Shown here piece after piece: positions 35,537-44,167 of a DNA stretch of 53,230 nucleotides. The stretch covers positions 1 through 53,230 of the forward strand of contig JBLHKW010000011.1 in NCBI GenBank assembly GCA_047618565.1. Reading direction: 5' to 3'. The notes beneath the pieces are model-generated. The model did not search any database. It had not been told where the DNA came from and saw only the letters and a program-made list of their open reading frames with translations. The stretch comes from JBLHKW01 sp047618565 (GTDB taxonomy: Bacteria; Planctomycetota; UBA1135; GCA-002686595). The first letter of the stretch is position 1; each line of letters begins with the position of its first letter. The position numbers and the translations under genes were made by a program.

Positions 35537-38314
35537 CTACAGCCTTCCGCCAGGACCGCTGACGTCGAAGCTGCGCAGCAGGTAGAGACGGTCGCCCTTC
35601 TTCCATTCCACGATCCCGACGCCCGGGGCCATGATCAGCTCGTCCCTGGTTTCCGAGATTGCAGCACCGACCTTGTCGATCGGCTCGATCACGACTCTGA
35701 CACAGTTCTCGAAGACCTGGTCGTCTATCGTCATGCGGATGCCGGTCTCGGTGACGGTCGAACGGTAGCGGGCGTTTTTGCTCGTGTAGATGATCTTCTG
35801 GTCGATGGACGTCGGGGCGCGCAGGGGGATCGGGTACTGCTCGCGCTTGCCCTGTCCGAAGACGCGCTCGATCACGTCATCCTCCTTGCGCAAGAGGCCC
35901 CTCTCGACGGCCGTGCCGCCGGGCCGGCTGATGGTCGAGACGAGCGGAAAGCCGCGCCGCTGCTCGAGGTAGTCCCCCTCGATGGTCAGCACGAGCTGTT
36001 CGTCGGGCCCCGAGTAGGTCCACGTATTTCCCTGCGCCAGGGGCATCAGGTCTCCGAAACAAGCCGTGAGGCGTCCGAAGATCTCGACCTCTTGCGGGTC
36101 GTCGAGCAGCACACCGCCCGTGTGCGCCGCGACCAGATCGTCGTAGGCGCGCCGGAAGAGGTCGTCGCGGTTCTCAGCGATCGCGATCTCGTACCTGCGC
36201 AAGCCCATCTGCTGGCGGTGCTCGAGATCAGCCGGATCCAGGTCCAGGATCATGGTCAGCAGCTCGGTGGCTTCTTCGCGACGTTGCTCGCGGTCCGAGG
36301 ACCTGGCCCACTCTTGATAGAGCCGGCGGCTCGAATCGAGCAGCGCTGCGATCACCTCTTCGGAAGCCTGGTCATCGTCGAGGCGCTCGCGCAGGCGCCC
36401 GAGCAGGTTCTTGGACTGGCGATAATCCTCGGACTGGTAGCCCGTGAGGCCGGCGAACTCGAGCGTCTCGAGGTCGACATCGCTGTACAGGCCAAGCTCT
36501 TGCAGCTCGGCGAAGGCCTCCTTGGCGGAGTTGAAACGCCCGGTACTGTAGTAGCACTTACCGATCAGGAGGTCGTCTCGCAGCTCGCGATGGAAGCCCT
36601 CGGTGTGCAAGACGTCGAGGCAGTCGTCGTGCTGCCCGTTCCCGTAGTGCACCAGGCTGAGGTCGCGGACGATCTGGTCCCGCCAGCCGGACTCACCCGC
36701 CATGTCCAACGCTTCGCGCAGGGGCGCGACGGCTTCTTCCGCCCGCCCCTGACCCGTCAGGTCGGCCGCGGATTCCTGCAACTCGACGATGCGCAGAGCG
36801 ACCTCTCCCTTGTCCACCGCCATCAGCAGGCTTTCAGCACGAGCGCGTAGCGCGCCCGCTGTCAGCGGGAGATCTTCGAGCACATCCGTCAACTGATGGC
36901 CGGCGGTCACCGCATCGCCGTCGCGCATCAAGGACTCGATGTTGTTGAGCCTGGAGACCTGGCGCTTCACGGCCACGAGCCGCTCCTGGGTTCCGGTGAT
37001 CTTGGAGTGCATGTCGCCCGTCGTGCCGGACACGCTATCCCACCACTCCTCGACGATCTCTGCCGCGGACTGCTGTAGGCAGCGCTCGGCCAGGTCCCAC
37101 TCCTGCAGATCGACCAGCCGTTCGGCCCTGTCGTGCAGGGACTTGACGAGTGACGTCTGCACCTTCTTGCGCACGTCCATGTACTTGCGATTGCCCTCGC
37201 TGACCTCCTTGTCCACCTTCTTGAGCAAACCGAGAGCCTCTACCAGGCTCTCGGTGTCGTAGCGCTCGAGTGCAATCTGCTCGGCGCGCTCGATGTTGCG
37301 GTCGGTTCCCTCCTGGGAGCGGCGCTGGAACTCCTGGACGAAGTCCCGGATCATGCGCACGGATTCGGTGCCCCAGAGTGACTGCGGCGTGCGGCCTTCA
37401 CGCTGGTACCTGTCGAGGATCTCGACCAGGGCCGTGACCCACTCGGCTCGCCGGGCGGACTCGGAGAGTCCCCCGTCGTTGGTTCGTTGCGCGGTCCCGT
37501 TGGGTCGGAAGTTGCGCACGTAGAGGAAGACGTCCCGATACGCGATGTGGTAGTCGTGACTCAGGGCCTGGTCCGTGCGCAGGGCGCTGATCAGGTCCGT
37601 TGCGGAACTCGAGTCGAGATCGCGGAACACCTCCTCGGTGACCAGGCTCTCGAGCGCGAGCCCCAGGTTCTCCTGGCCGATGCGGACGCCGAGGAAGATG
37701 CAACGGACATCGCCGGGCCGCTGGCGTTTGCAGGCCCGGATGTGCTTGTCCGCCGTGCGCAGGAACGTGGGGACATCCTGTAGCTCCGCCAATCTCAGGA
37801 AACACTCTGCGCGGCCGAGGTGTGCGTCAAAGTCGTTGCTGTCCCAATGCAGGAGCTCGTTGTAGTGCTGGTTCGCCTTCTGAAACAGAACGATGGCGCT
37901 GTTGCGGCGAAAGTCGTAGTCATCCTTGTTCTCGGGCCGACGCGCCACCAGAACCGGATTCTTCTCGCGCGCCTCGTGCAGGGCCGAGCCGGCGACCGCC
38001 AGGGTCACCGCGCGCCGGTCGTTGCCGTCGAGTGAGTCACGGTCGATGGCCAGCAATGCGTTCTTCGCGTAGCCGTGATCGCCGGCACGATAGAGGCTCA
38101 ACGCCCAGCGCAGTTGGGCGTCACGGCGCTCGCGCGATCCGTCCTTCTCCGCCTCGGTCAGATCGCTATAGGTGATGGCCGCGTCGATGTAGTTCCCGCC
38201 GGTGAACTCGTTTTCGGCACGGGCGCGTTTGGCGACCAGAGCCGGATCCACGGAGGCGCAGGCCACTGGCAGCAAGCCCGCGACCAGGAGCAGGACTCGT
38301 TGATACGGTTTCAT
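35537..38314 (-). CDS. Large TPR-like lipoprotein
   Basis: The protein has 925 residues. Its lipoprotein-type signal reads LLLVAGLLPVAC (Cys19), with Pro at -3, which is unusual. From about residue 30 the sequence consists of helix-turn-helix repeats of the TPR type (AENEFTGGNYIDAAITYSDL, CYYSTGRFNSAKEAFAEL, with a Glu/Arg-rich central coiled region). The C-terminal 180 residues switch to beta structure (LAQGNTWTYSGPDEQLVLTIEG onward). It could be a periplasmic scaffold or assembly factor. Its ATG overlaps the stop of the upstream lipoprotein gene by one base, forming a two-gene operon. Confidence 0.75.
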   Translation of the reverse strand: MKPYQRVLLLVAGLLPVACASVDPALVAKRARAENEFTGGNYIDAAITYSDLTEAEKDGSRERRDAQLRWALSLYRAGDHGYAKNALLAIDRDSLDGNDRRAVTLAVAGSALHEAREKNPVLVARRPENKDDYDFRRNSAIVLFQKANQHYNELLHWDSNDFDAHLGRAECFLRLAELQDVPTFLRTADKHIRACKRQRPGDVRCIFLGVRIGQENLGLALESLVTEEVFRDLDSSSATDLISALRTDQALSHDYHIAYRDVFLYVRNFRPNGTAQRTNDGGLSESARRAEWVTALVEILDRYQREGRTPQSLWGTESVRMIRDFVQEFQRRSQEGTDRNIERAEQIALERYDTESLVEALGLLKKVDKEVSEGNRKYMDVRKKVQTSLVKSLHDRAERLVDLQEWDLAERCLQQSAAEIVEEWWDSVSGTTGDMHSKITGTQERLVAVKRQVSRLNNIESLMRDGDAVTAGHQLTDVLEDLPLTAGALRARAESLLMAVDKGEVALRIVELQESAADLTGQGRAEEAVAPLREALDMAGESGWRDQIVRDLSLVHYGNGQHDDCLDVLHTEGFHRELRDDLLIGKCYYSTGRFNSAKEAFAELQELGLYSDVDLETLEFAGLTGYQSEDYRQSKNLLGRLRERLDDDQASEEVIAALLDSSRRLYQEWARSSDREQRREEATELLTMILDLDPADLEHRQQMGLRRYEIAIAENRDDLFRRAYDDLVAAHTGGVLLDDPQEVEIFGRLTACFGDLMPLAQGNTWTYSGPDEQLVLTIEGDYLEQRRGFPLVSTISRPGGTAVERGLLRKEDDVIERVFGQGKREQYPIPLRAPTSIDQKIIYTSKNARYRSTVTETGIRMTIDDQVFENCVRVVIEPIDKVGAAISETRDELIMAPGVGIVEWKKGDRLYLLRSFDVSGPGGRL

Positions 38315-39012
38315 CAGTTGCCCCGCGTGAGCGGGATGCGGCGTTCCTCGAGCACCCCGGTCTCGCCGCCGCCCCGTCGGGTCACCGGTATGACCAGGTT
38401 GGCGTCGCGCAGGTCCAGTTTCTTCAGCGATGCTTGGGGTTGGAAGAACAGCAGCTTGTCGACGTTGGTCTCGTTCCCGGCCGGGAAGCGCCGGTTGCGA
38501 AGGACCTTGTCCCGGTAGTCATCGGCCAGTGCGACGTTCGCATCGGACACCGACGCCCATACGATCACGCCCGGGACGATCAGCAGCACGCCCCAGCAGT
38601 ACGAGCGGAACTGCGAGTACTCTGCCTTGCGAATGACGTCGCGCACGTTGATCTGCCTGATCTCGGTCCCGTTCGCGAGCCTCAGGACCGCGGACTCCGA
38701 CTCGATCAGGAAGCTGAAGTCGCGGTCCGCCACGTTCGGGTTCAGGTTCTGCATGTGAACCTCGACCGGCAGGATGTTGTCCTCGGAAACCACCTGGCTC
38801 AGGTAGCTCTTCTGCCAGCCCGGATCGGTCTGATAGGTCGCACCGATGAACATGCGGTCCTTCTCGTTGACCGCCATCATCTGACTCGCATCCCGCGGCC
38901 GCAGCTCGCGCGCCGTGTACGACACGCACGACTGCAACATCAGAAACGCGGGCAAGATGAGCAGATACGCAAGCCCGGAGACCCGAGCCGACAACTTCGT
39001 ACGGTGGTGCAT
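38314..39012 (-). CDS. Lipoprotein of unknown function, first gene of a two-gene operon
   Basis: The protein has 232 residues from the ATG at 39012; a GTG two codons earlier is possible. A lipobox FLMLQSC places the lipid-modified Cys at 29. An additional hydrophobic segment near 140-158 (GVLLIVPGVIVWASVSDA) could be a second membrane anchor. The domain 60-130 (VEVHMQNLNPNVADRDFSF) is beta-like, reminiscent of LEA/immunoglobulin-type small domains, but no family is clear. It is coupled by a TGATG overlap to the TPR-like lipoprotein gene, so the two probably act together in the periplasm. Confidence 0.7.
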   Translation of the reverse strand: MHHRTKLSARVSGLAYLLILPAFLMLQSCVSYTARELRPRDASQMMAVNEKDRMFIGATYQTDPGWQKSYLSQVVSEDNILPVEVHMQNLNPNVADRDFSFLIESESAVLRLANGTEIRQINVRDVIRKAEYSQFRSYCWGVLLIVPGVIVWASVSDANVALADDYRDKVLRNRRFPAGNETNVDKLLFFQPQASLKKLDLRDANLVIPVTRRGGGETGVLEERRIPLTRGN

Positions 39013-39031
39013 CCCCACATGCTACCAGACG

Positions 39032-39075
39032 AGCGAATGTACCGAGCCAGAGCAAAATTCGACGGGCATCTGCCA
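39032..39075 (-). repeat. REP-like repeat copy 2, left flank of the transposase gene
   Basis: The reverse complement matches copy 1 at 40 of 43 positions. Its orientation is opposite to that of copy 3, so the two form inverted flanks around the transposase gene at 39120-40112. It also covers the region just upstream of the lipoprotein gene starting at 39012. Confidence 0.78.
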
Positions 39076-39119
39076 CCAGCGCCGATTGCACCAGTCCTCT
39101 CGATAGGAGGACCGCGCAG

Positions 39120-40112
39120 ATGCCCAGAGCCAGACGAACGGACCACAAGGGTGCCTGGCACCACGTCATGAACCGCGGTATCGCTCGTCGCCCGGTCTTC
39201 GAGGATCGGGAGTGCGTGCGTTACTTCCTATCAACGGTGGCACGGGCTGTCCGAGCAGGCGATCTGGAGGTGCACGCGTTCTCGATCATGACGACGCATT
39301 TTCACATGCTCGTCAGCAGCCCGGCCGGCCGCCTCTCGTCCGCGATGCAGCGCGTACAGAACCGCTTCGTTCGCTGGTACAACCGGCGCGCACGCCGCGA
39401 CGGCCCGCTGTTTCGGGGCAGGTTCCTCTCGCGCCTGGTGGAGGACTTCGAGTACCGCAGGGTGCTCGTCCGCTACATCGACCAGAACCCCGTCGTGGCC
39501 GGGATGGTTTCGACGCCGGAGCGCTATCCGCACGGGAGTGCACGTTACTACGCGACTGACCGCGGGCCGCGCTGGCTCCAGCGCGGTTGGGTCGAGCAGG
39601 AAGCCGTGTTCCAGGCCAACGTCTCGCGCTTCTCGTTCGGCGTCTACCGGGAGGTGTTCGGCGTGCCCCTCTCCCCGTCCGCCATGCAGTTCGTCGAGAC
39701 GCGTATCGAGCGTTCGGCGTCGGGACCTGATCCCCTGGACGATCTCGTCGGCGCTGCTCCCGATCAGGTCGCGCGCTGGATGCGGCGCAAGGCGATGCTT
39801 GCGGATGGTACGCGCCCGGGTGCGCCCTGCGCTCCGGTAGAGACGGTGATGGGTGCTTGCGTGCGATACACGGAGATGCGACCGGCCTGGCGGATCAAGC
39901 GCGGGCGCGCGTCGATCGATGCGTGGTCCGTGCTGCAGGTCGCGTTACTGCGCGACGTGGCGGCGCTCGGGTGGGCGCAGCTCGGGCTGCGGGTTGGCCT
40001 GAGCGAGTCGTCGGCCAAGCGGCGGTATGCGACTCACCGGGTTTGGATGCAACGGGAGGCGGAGTACCGGGAGGCTGTTGCGCGTGTATGCGGCGACTGC
40101 CTTAATGGCTGA
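39120..40112 (+). CDS. REP-associated tyrosine transposase (RAYT, Y1/HUH superfamily)
   Basis: The protein has 330 residues. Its N-terminal 130 residues are a Y1 transposase (TnpA_REP) domain: WHHVMNRGI at the start, the HUH motif HFH at 60-62 followed by MLVSSPAG, and the nucleophile candidate Tyr119 in VRYIDQNPVVAGMV. The C-terminal half includes a helix-turn-helix-like segment (LGWAQLGLRVGLSESSAKRR). RAYTs are single-copy domesticated relatives of IS200/IS605 transposases that process REP sequences as single-stranded DNA. The gene is bracketed by inverted copies of the repeat described at 39032 and 40104, and the second overlaps its stop codon. Confidence 0.9.
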   Translation: MPRARRTDHKGAWHHVMNRGIARRPVFEDRECVRYFLSTVARAVRAGDLEVHAFSIMTTHFHMLVSSPAGRLSSAMQRVQNRFVRWYNRRARRDGPLFRGRFLSRLVEDFEYRRVLVRYIDQNPVVAGMVSTPERYPHGSARYYATDRGPRWLQRGWVEQEAVFQANVSRFSFGVYREVFGVPLSPSAMQFVETRIERSASGPDPLDDLVGAAPDQVARWMRRKAMLADGTRPGAPCAPVETVMGACVRYTEMRPAWRIKRGRASIDAWSVLQVALLRDVAALGWAQLGLRVGLSESSAKRRYATHRVWMQREAEYREAVARVCGDCLNG

Positions 40113-40150
40113 TGGCCGTCGGATTTTGCACTGGCTCGGTACGTTCGCTT
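40104..40150 (+). repeat. REP-like repeat copy 3, right flank of the transposase gene
   Basis: It matches copy 1 at 42 of 45 positions. It overlaps the stop codon of the transposase gene (TGA at 40110-40112) and touches the stop codon of the convergent phosphoesterase gene (TAA at 40151-40149). Confidence 0.78.
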
Positions 40151-40883
40151 ATACGCCGAGGAAGAGGCGGTCGGCGAGCATGTCGGGTAGGCCTGCTTTG
40201 CGGATGCGGGCGGCTTCGCGGTCGATGTCGTAGTCGACGCGTTTGATCCAGACGCGGTTGGCTTCGCTGTCGTAGAGGCCGTAGGCGGCGCGCCAGTCTT
40301 CGTCGCGGGGTTGGCCTACGCTGCCGACGTTGACGAGGGCGCGGTCGATCTCGTCCAGGTCGACCTCGTCTTCGGTCGTGTAGCCGGTGCGACTGGGGTC
40401 TTCCTTGAGGCGTAGGATGGTGACCGGGACGTGGGTGTGGCCGACGAAGCAGACGCGGCGTTGCATCTCGTCCAGGGACGGGTCGGCGTCTTCGGTGGTC
40501 TGCACGTAGTCGTAGCGCTCGGGTGTCGCGAGGGTGCCGTGTGACACGCAGCAGTGTTCGCCGACGTAGGTCATCGGCAGCTCGCGTAGCCACTCGATCT
40601 CGGGCTTCGAGAGCTTCGCGTTGGTCCACAGGACGGCTTCGCGCGCGTAGGGATTGAAGTAGGTGATGTCGAGTTCGAGCACGCATGCCGCGTCGTGATT
40701 GCCCTTCACGACCTGCACGCCTCGTTCGCGCACCAGCTCGATGGTCTCGCTCGGCGCGGCGCCGTAGCCGACCACGTCCCCCACGCTCAGGATGCGGTCG
40801 ACGCCATCGGCGTCCATCGCATCCAGGACGGTTTGGAGGGCACTCAGGTTCGAGTGGATGTCACCTAGAATTCCGTAGCGCAT
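40149..40883 (-). CDS. Calcineurin-like metallophosphoesterase
   Basis: The protein has 244 residues. Motifs run in order: GDIHSN (7-12), GDVVGYGAAP, GNHD near 62-65, CVSHGT and GHTHVP. The arrangement matches the YfcE/PE-8-like branch of small bacterial phosphodiesterases; the GDVVGYG variant is common in proteins annotated as metallophosphatases of unknown substrate. The start overlaps the end of the membrane-protein gene upstream by 23 bp, so the pair is probably transcribed together. Confidence 0.87.
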   Translation of the reverse strand: MRYGILGDIHSNLSALQTVLDAMDADGVDRILSVGDVVGYGAAPSETIELVRERGVQVVKGNHDAACVLELDITYFNPYAREAVLWTNAKLSKPEIEWLRELPMTYVGEHCCVSHGTLATPERYDYVQTTEDADPSLDEMQRRVCFVGHTHVPVTILRLKEDPSRTGYTTEDEVDLDEIDRALVNVGSVGQPRDEDWRAAYGLYDSEANRVWIKRVDYDIDREAARIRKAGLPDMLADRLFLGV

Positions 40884-41628
40884 GGATCAGGGTCGGTGGT
40901 CGCAATAAGAGAGCGGCCCCGAGCATTCCCATGATCGGCGCAAGCGCCTCTTTCCATGCAAGGTCTGCCAGAACACTTCCGATTGCCGGAATAAGGTACT
41001 GGCCAGCATCGAGGCTGGTGGTGACGAACCGCCCCGCAAAGGTTGCAGGATTCGCGATCGCTGGCAAGACCCAGGTTGCCGCGATGAGAGCCGCGACACG
41101 CACCGGCGTCCCCACAGGAACTCGCAACAGGACCAGCACAAGGCTCGAGAGGTGCAGGTGGCTGAGGCCGGCACGCAGGACGAAGTCCTCGAGATCGAGC
41201 TCCGCGCCCCGTCCAAGGAATAGTGGCGGGATCAGGCCAGGTAGGGTGAGCACGACGCTGGTTGCGAACAGGGCGCTCAGTTCGAGGCCCAGACGGCGGA
41301 ATGGATGAACCCCGGCCAAGAACCACGCTCCGCGTTCCAGGAGCGCGCCCCCCACCAGGGTTCCGAGTAGTAATCCTATAAATGCGACTTCGTAGATAAG
41401 GCCAGTCTGAAGGGCAGGGCCGCCTGTAAGGCCCCGTGGAGCCAGGAGCACGATCAACGGCCAGGACGCGGTCGAGACGGCGATCCACAGCCAGGCGAGG
41501 GGATGGCGGGCGACGTGTCCCACGACCCACCCCAGTCCACTGCTCGATAGAGTCACCCCGAACCCCACCCGAGTCCCCCACGCACCCGCGACATCCGCCG
41601 GATATCGTGTGGCGATGACCGGGGACAA
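40861..41628 (-). CDS. Polytopic membrane protein of unknown function
   Basis: The frame is about 255 residues. The start is uncertain: TTG at 41628, or GTG codons at 41568 or 41556, as no ATG precedes the first helix. Six to seven hydrophobic helices are visible (LAWLWIAVSTASWPLIVLLA, LIYEVAFIGLLLGTLVGGAL, SALFATSVVLTLPGLIPPLF). A LSHLHLSSLVLVLLRVPVG segment with His residues resembles the Yip1 domain style but I do not claim it. It overlaps the phosphoesterase gene and is divergent from parB with 56 bp between them. Confidence 0.55.
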   Translation of the reverse strand: MSPVIATRYPADVAGAWGTRVGFGVTLSSSGLGWVVGHVARHPLAWLWIAVSTASWPLIVLLAPRGLTGGPALQTGLIYEVAFIGLLLGTLVGGALLERGAWFLAGVHPFRRLGLELSALFATSVVLTLPGLIPPLFLGRGAELDLEDFVLRAGLSHLHLSSLVLVLLRVPVGTPVRVAALIAATWVLPAIANPATFAGRFVTTSLDAGQYLIPAIGSVLADLAWKEALAPIMGMLGAALLLRPPTLIHALRNSR

Positions 41629-41684
41629 CTATATATTGTGGGTAGGTAGTCCATGAACACTAACGGTCACCAGAGGTCACTCGA

Positions 41685-42644
41685 ATGGCAAGACGCCTAG
41701 GCCGCGGCCTGGAATCCCTCCTGGGGTCCAGCACCGCCTCCAACATCGCCCCCGGACATCCGGTTCCCGGTCCCGTTGCGACGCCGACCCCGGCGAACCC
41801 GGCGAACCCCGGGGTTGTACCAGACTCAGCTGGCCCCGTGACGACCGGGACCCTAGAGGTTCCGATTCACAAACTCCAACCCAACCTGCATCAGCCGCGG
41901 ACCGAGTGGGACAACGATGCGCTCGAGGAGCTGCGCAACAGCGTCGAGACCCACGGAATCCTCCAGCCGATCTGTGTGCGCAAGCGCGATTCTGGCTACG
42001 AGATCATCGCCGGAGAGCGTCGTTGGCGTGCCGCGCGACTGGCTGGACTCGACGTCGTCCCCGTCGTCGTGCGACCCGACGTGAGCGACAGGGACATGCT
42101 CGAGCTCGCCCTGGTCGAGAACATCCAGCGAGAGGACCTGGATCCCATCGAAAAGGCCAAGGGTTACCGGCAGATGGCGTCCAAGTTGGGCCTCACCCAG
42201 GAGGCGGTGGCTGAGCGGCTCGGCACACGTCGCGCGACCGTGGCCAACCACATGCGTCTGCTGGACCTGCCCGAATCTGTGCAACAGGGCGTTACCCAGG
42301 GACTCCTGCGCATGGGCCACGCTCGTGCGCTACTTGGCTTGAAGGACGAGAAGGCCATCATCAGCCTCTTCAAGGTCACCGTTCGCAAGGGCCTGTCCGT
42401 GCGCCAGGTCGAAGATCGGGTGCGCGTGCTGAACGAGGCCGCCGTCCCGCGCACGGCCACCGAGCCCGCGGCGGCGCGGCCGGCCTGGGTGAACGACATG
42501 GAGTCCCGCATCCGCGAGCGCGTGGGCACCAAGGTCCTGATCAAGAACCGGGAAGGGTACCGTGGCGAGATCACACTCCAGTACCACGGGCGCGAGGACC
42601 TGGATCGCCTGCTCGCGCATCTCGCGCCGCCCGAGACGATCTAG
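41685..42644 (+). CDS. parB: Chromosome-partitioning protein ParB
   Basis: The protein has 319 residues. The N-terminal start RRLGRGLESLL is the usual ParA-contact peptide. After a Pro-rich linker (24-55) comes the CTP-binding ParB/Srx domain with GERRWRA (110-116) and ENIQRED (145-151), then the helix-turn-helix (about 165-195, LTQEAVAERLGTRRATVANH), and a C-terminal dimer domain. It loads at parS as a CTP-dependent clamp and spreads to organise the origin region. A parS palindrome lies 85 bp behind the gene. No parA gene is in the window; normally it is directly upstream. Confidence 0.95.
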   Translation: MARRLGRGLESLLGSSTASNIAPGHPVPGPVATPTPANPANPGVVPDSAGPVTTGTLEVPIHKLQPNLHQPRTEWDNDALEELRNSVETHGILQPICVRKRDSGYEIIAGERRWRAARLAGLDVVPVVVRPDVSDRDMLELALVENIQREDLDPIEKAKGYRQMASKLGLTQEAVAERLGTRRATVANHMRLLDLPESVQQGVTQGLLRMGHARALLGLKDEKAIISLFKVTVRKGLSVRQVEDRVRVLNEAAVPRTATEPAAARPAWVNDMESRIRERVGTKVLIKNREGYRGEITLQYHGREDLDRLLAHLAPPETI

Positions 42645-42661
42645 CTCCGGTGTCGACCAAG

Positions 42662-42697
42662 AAGAAGGGCCCGCGGCAATTGCCGCGGGCCCTTCTT
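42662..42697. terminator. Bidirectional terminator after parB
   Basis: A perfect 36-bp palindrome has arms AAGAAGGGCCCGCGGCAA and its complement with a CAATTG centre. The T-rich/A-rich edges suit plus-strand parB and could also serve the convergent cyclophilin gene. Confidence 0.85.
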
Positions 42698-42728
42698 TGT
42701 GTCTTGGGCGCTGGGGCCCGCAGGTGGA

Positions 42729-42744
42729 TGTTCCACGTGGAACA
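42729..42744. promoter_or_regulatory. parS: parS centromere site
   Basis: TGTTCCACGTGGAACA is a perfect 16-bp palindrome matching the bacterial parS consensus (GTTCCACGTGGAAC core). It lies between the parB terminator and the end of the cyclophilin gene. parS sites cluster near the replication origin, so this window is likely origin-proximal. Confidence 0.93.
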
Positions 42745-42768
42745 TTCCCCGATGGTGTGGCGGCGGAC

Positions 42769-43785
42769 CTACTCGAGCCGGACTGCCTTGTTCAGCACCA
42801 CCGGGTCGACCGGCCGGTCGCGGGTCGTGCTCAGGGTGTCGATCTCCGCGGTCCCGATCTCATCGACGACATCCATGCCCTCGACGACGCGGCCGTAGAC
42901 CACGTGCAGCCCGTCCAGGTGCAGGGCGTCGCCGGTCGTGAAGAAGAACTGACTTCCCGAGCTCTGCTCCTCGCCGGGCTGCTTGGCAGCCGACATGTAG
43001 CCCCGGAAGTGCTTCAGATCGTTCTCTTCAGCATCGATCTTGTAGTCCGGTCCACCCTGACCCCAGGTATCGACTTCACCCTCTTTGGTGTTCGGATCAC
43101 CCCCCTGGACCATGAAGTTGGCGATAACTCGGTGGAACTTGGTCCCGGTGTAGAACTCCTCATCACACAGCTTCAGGAAGTTCTCGACGTGCTTCGGCGC
43201 GGCCTCCTGATAGAGCTCCACGACGATCGTTCCGGCCGATGTTTCGATCCGTGCACGGGGCGATCCTGCCGGAGCGGGCGGGTTCTCGAACAGGGAGGTG
43301 CGGGACAACTCCCACTCCTGTTGGCCCTTGATCGACTTCTCGAGATGCTCCGCGAGGGTCATCTCACCCTCGCTGAACGGGAACTGCTGCTCGTTGAACG
43401 CAGGCAGATCCTGCGTGCGCACGCGGCTGAGCGCTGCGAGGGCCTGGTCGTAGTCACGGTTCTCGACCAGGGCGGCCACGAGTGCCACTTCACCCCAGGC
43501 GTGAGCCGTTCCGTCCACGCTCCCGAGGGCCGCCTCGAGGTCCGCGGCGGTGCCCTCCATCTGGCCGCTGAACGCGTTGACACCGATCGCCGCCCGGATG
43601 GTGTCCCACTGCGCGGCGTTGGCATCATGCTCCTTCGTACGGTTGTACTGAGCGCCGACGATCAGGCCCGTGCCGAGCACTGCGACCGCGGCAGCGGGCT
43701 TCCAGAGTCGGTCCACGAGCTTTCCGAAGCTGGACCTCTCCTCGTGAACGATGGTGACTTCGGTGGCAGTCTTGTGCTTGGCCAT
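42769..43785 (-). CDS. Membrane-anchored cyclophilin-type peptidyl-prolyl isomerase
   Basis: The protein has 338 residues. One membrane helix lies near residues 30-46 (PAAAVAVLGTGLIVGA). An unassigned helical region (about 55-180) precedes the cyclophilin domain (about 182-335), which has FHRVIANFMVQGGDPN (active Arg/Phe region) and SGSQFFFTT, followed by LHVVYGRVVEGMDVVDEI. It would catalyse proline isomerisation of exported proteins in the periplasm. The start is an ATG at 43785. It is convergent with parB across the terminator and parS. Confidence 0.9.
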   Translation of the reverse strand: MAKHKTATEVTIVHEERSSFGKLVDRLWKPAAAVAVLGTGLIVGAQYNRTKEHDANAAQWDTIRAAIGVNAFSGQMEGTAADLEAALGSVDGTAHAWGEVALVAALVENRDYDQALAALSRVRTQDLPAFNEQQFPFSEGEMTLAEHLEKSIKGQQEWELSRTSLFENPPAPAGSPRARIETSAGTIVVELYQEAAPKHVENFLKLCDEEFYTGTKFHRVIANFMVQGGDPNTKEGEVDTWGQGGPDYKIDAEENDLKHFRGYMSAAKQPGEEQSSGSQFFFTTGDALHLDGLHVVYGRVVEGMDVVDEIGTAEIDTLSTTRDRPVDPVVLNKAVRLE

Positions 43786-44167
43786 GGAGGCTTGTTCTGA
43801 ACTTAGTGGCTAGTTAGTGGGAAAATACGCCGCCGTGGCGCTTGTCAGGCGCTTAGCTTCCAAAGGAGTGGTCTCCACCGGATTCTACGGCCCGACACCC
43901 GTTTCGGTGGCCACAAGTACGGGCATATGGCCCGAGTCGCAGTCACCGAAGCGCAGTTGTGTGAGGGCGCAGCATTATAGGGATGGGGCCGTAGGCCGCA
44001 AGGGAGACGAAAATCCGCCGCCGTACGGAACGAAAGGGGGTCCCTATCGAAAGGTCGTTCGGGTGCTCGTTTTGCCGATGCGAGCCCACCCTGCCATGGG
44101 CGCACCCGTTAAGGTGCCGCACCCCGTACTCGGCGTATCCAGCATCACCAGCCAGCCCCCCAGTCTC
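43786..44167. other. 382-bp gap between divergent genes with no recognised gene
   Basis: This region separates the cyclophilin start from the ATG of the secreted protein at 44168. An in-frame extension upstream to 43817 exists but lacks protein-like composition. A 7-bp stem ATAGGGA/TCCCTAT (near 43977 and 44041) encloses a purine-rich segment. I see no known riboswitch or RNA family. Confidence 0.4.
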
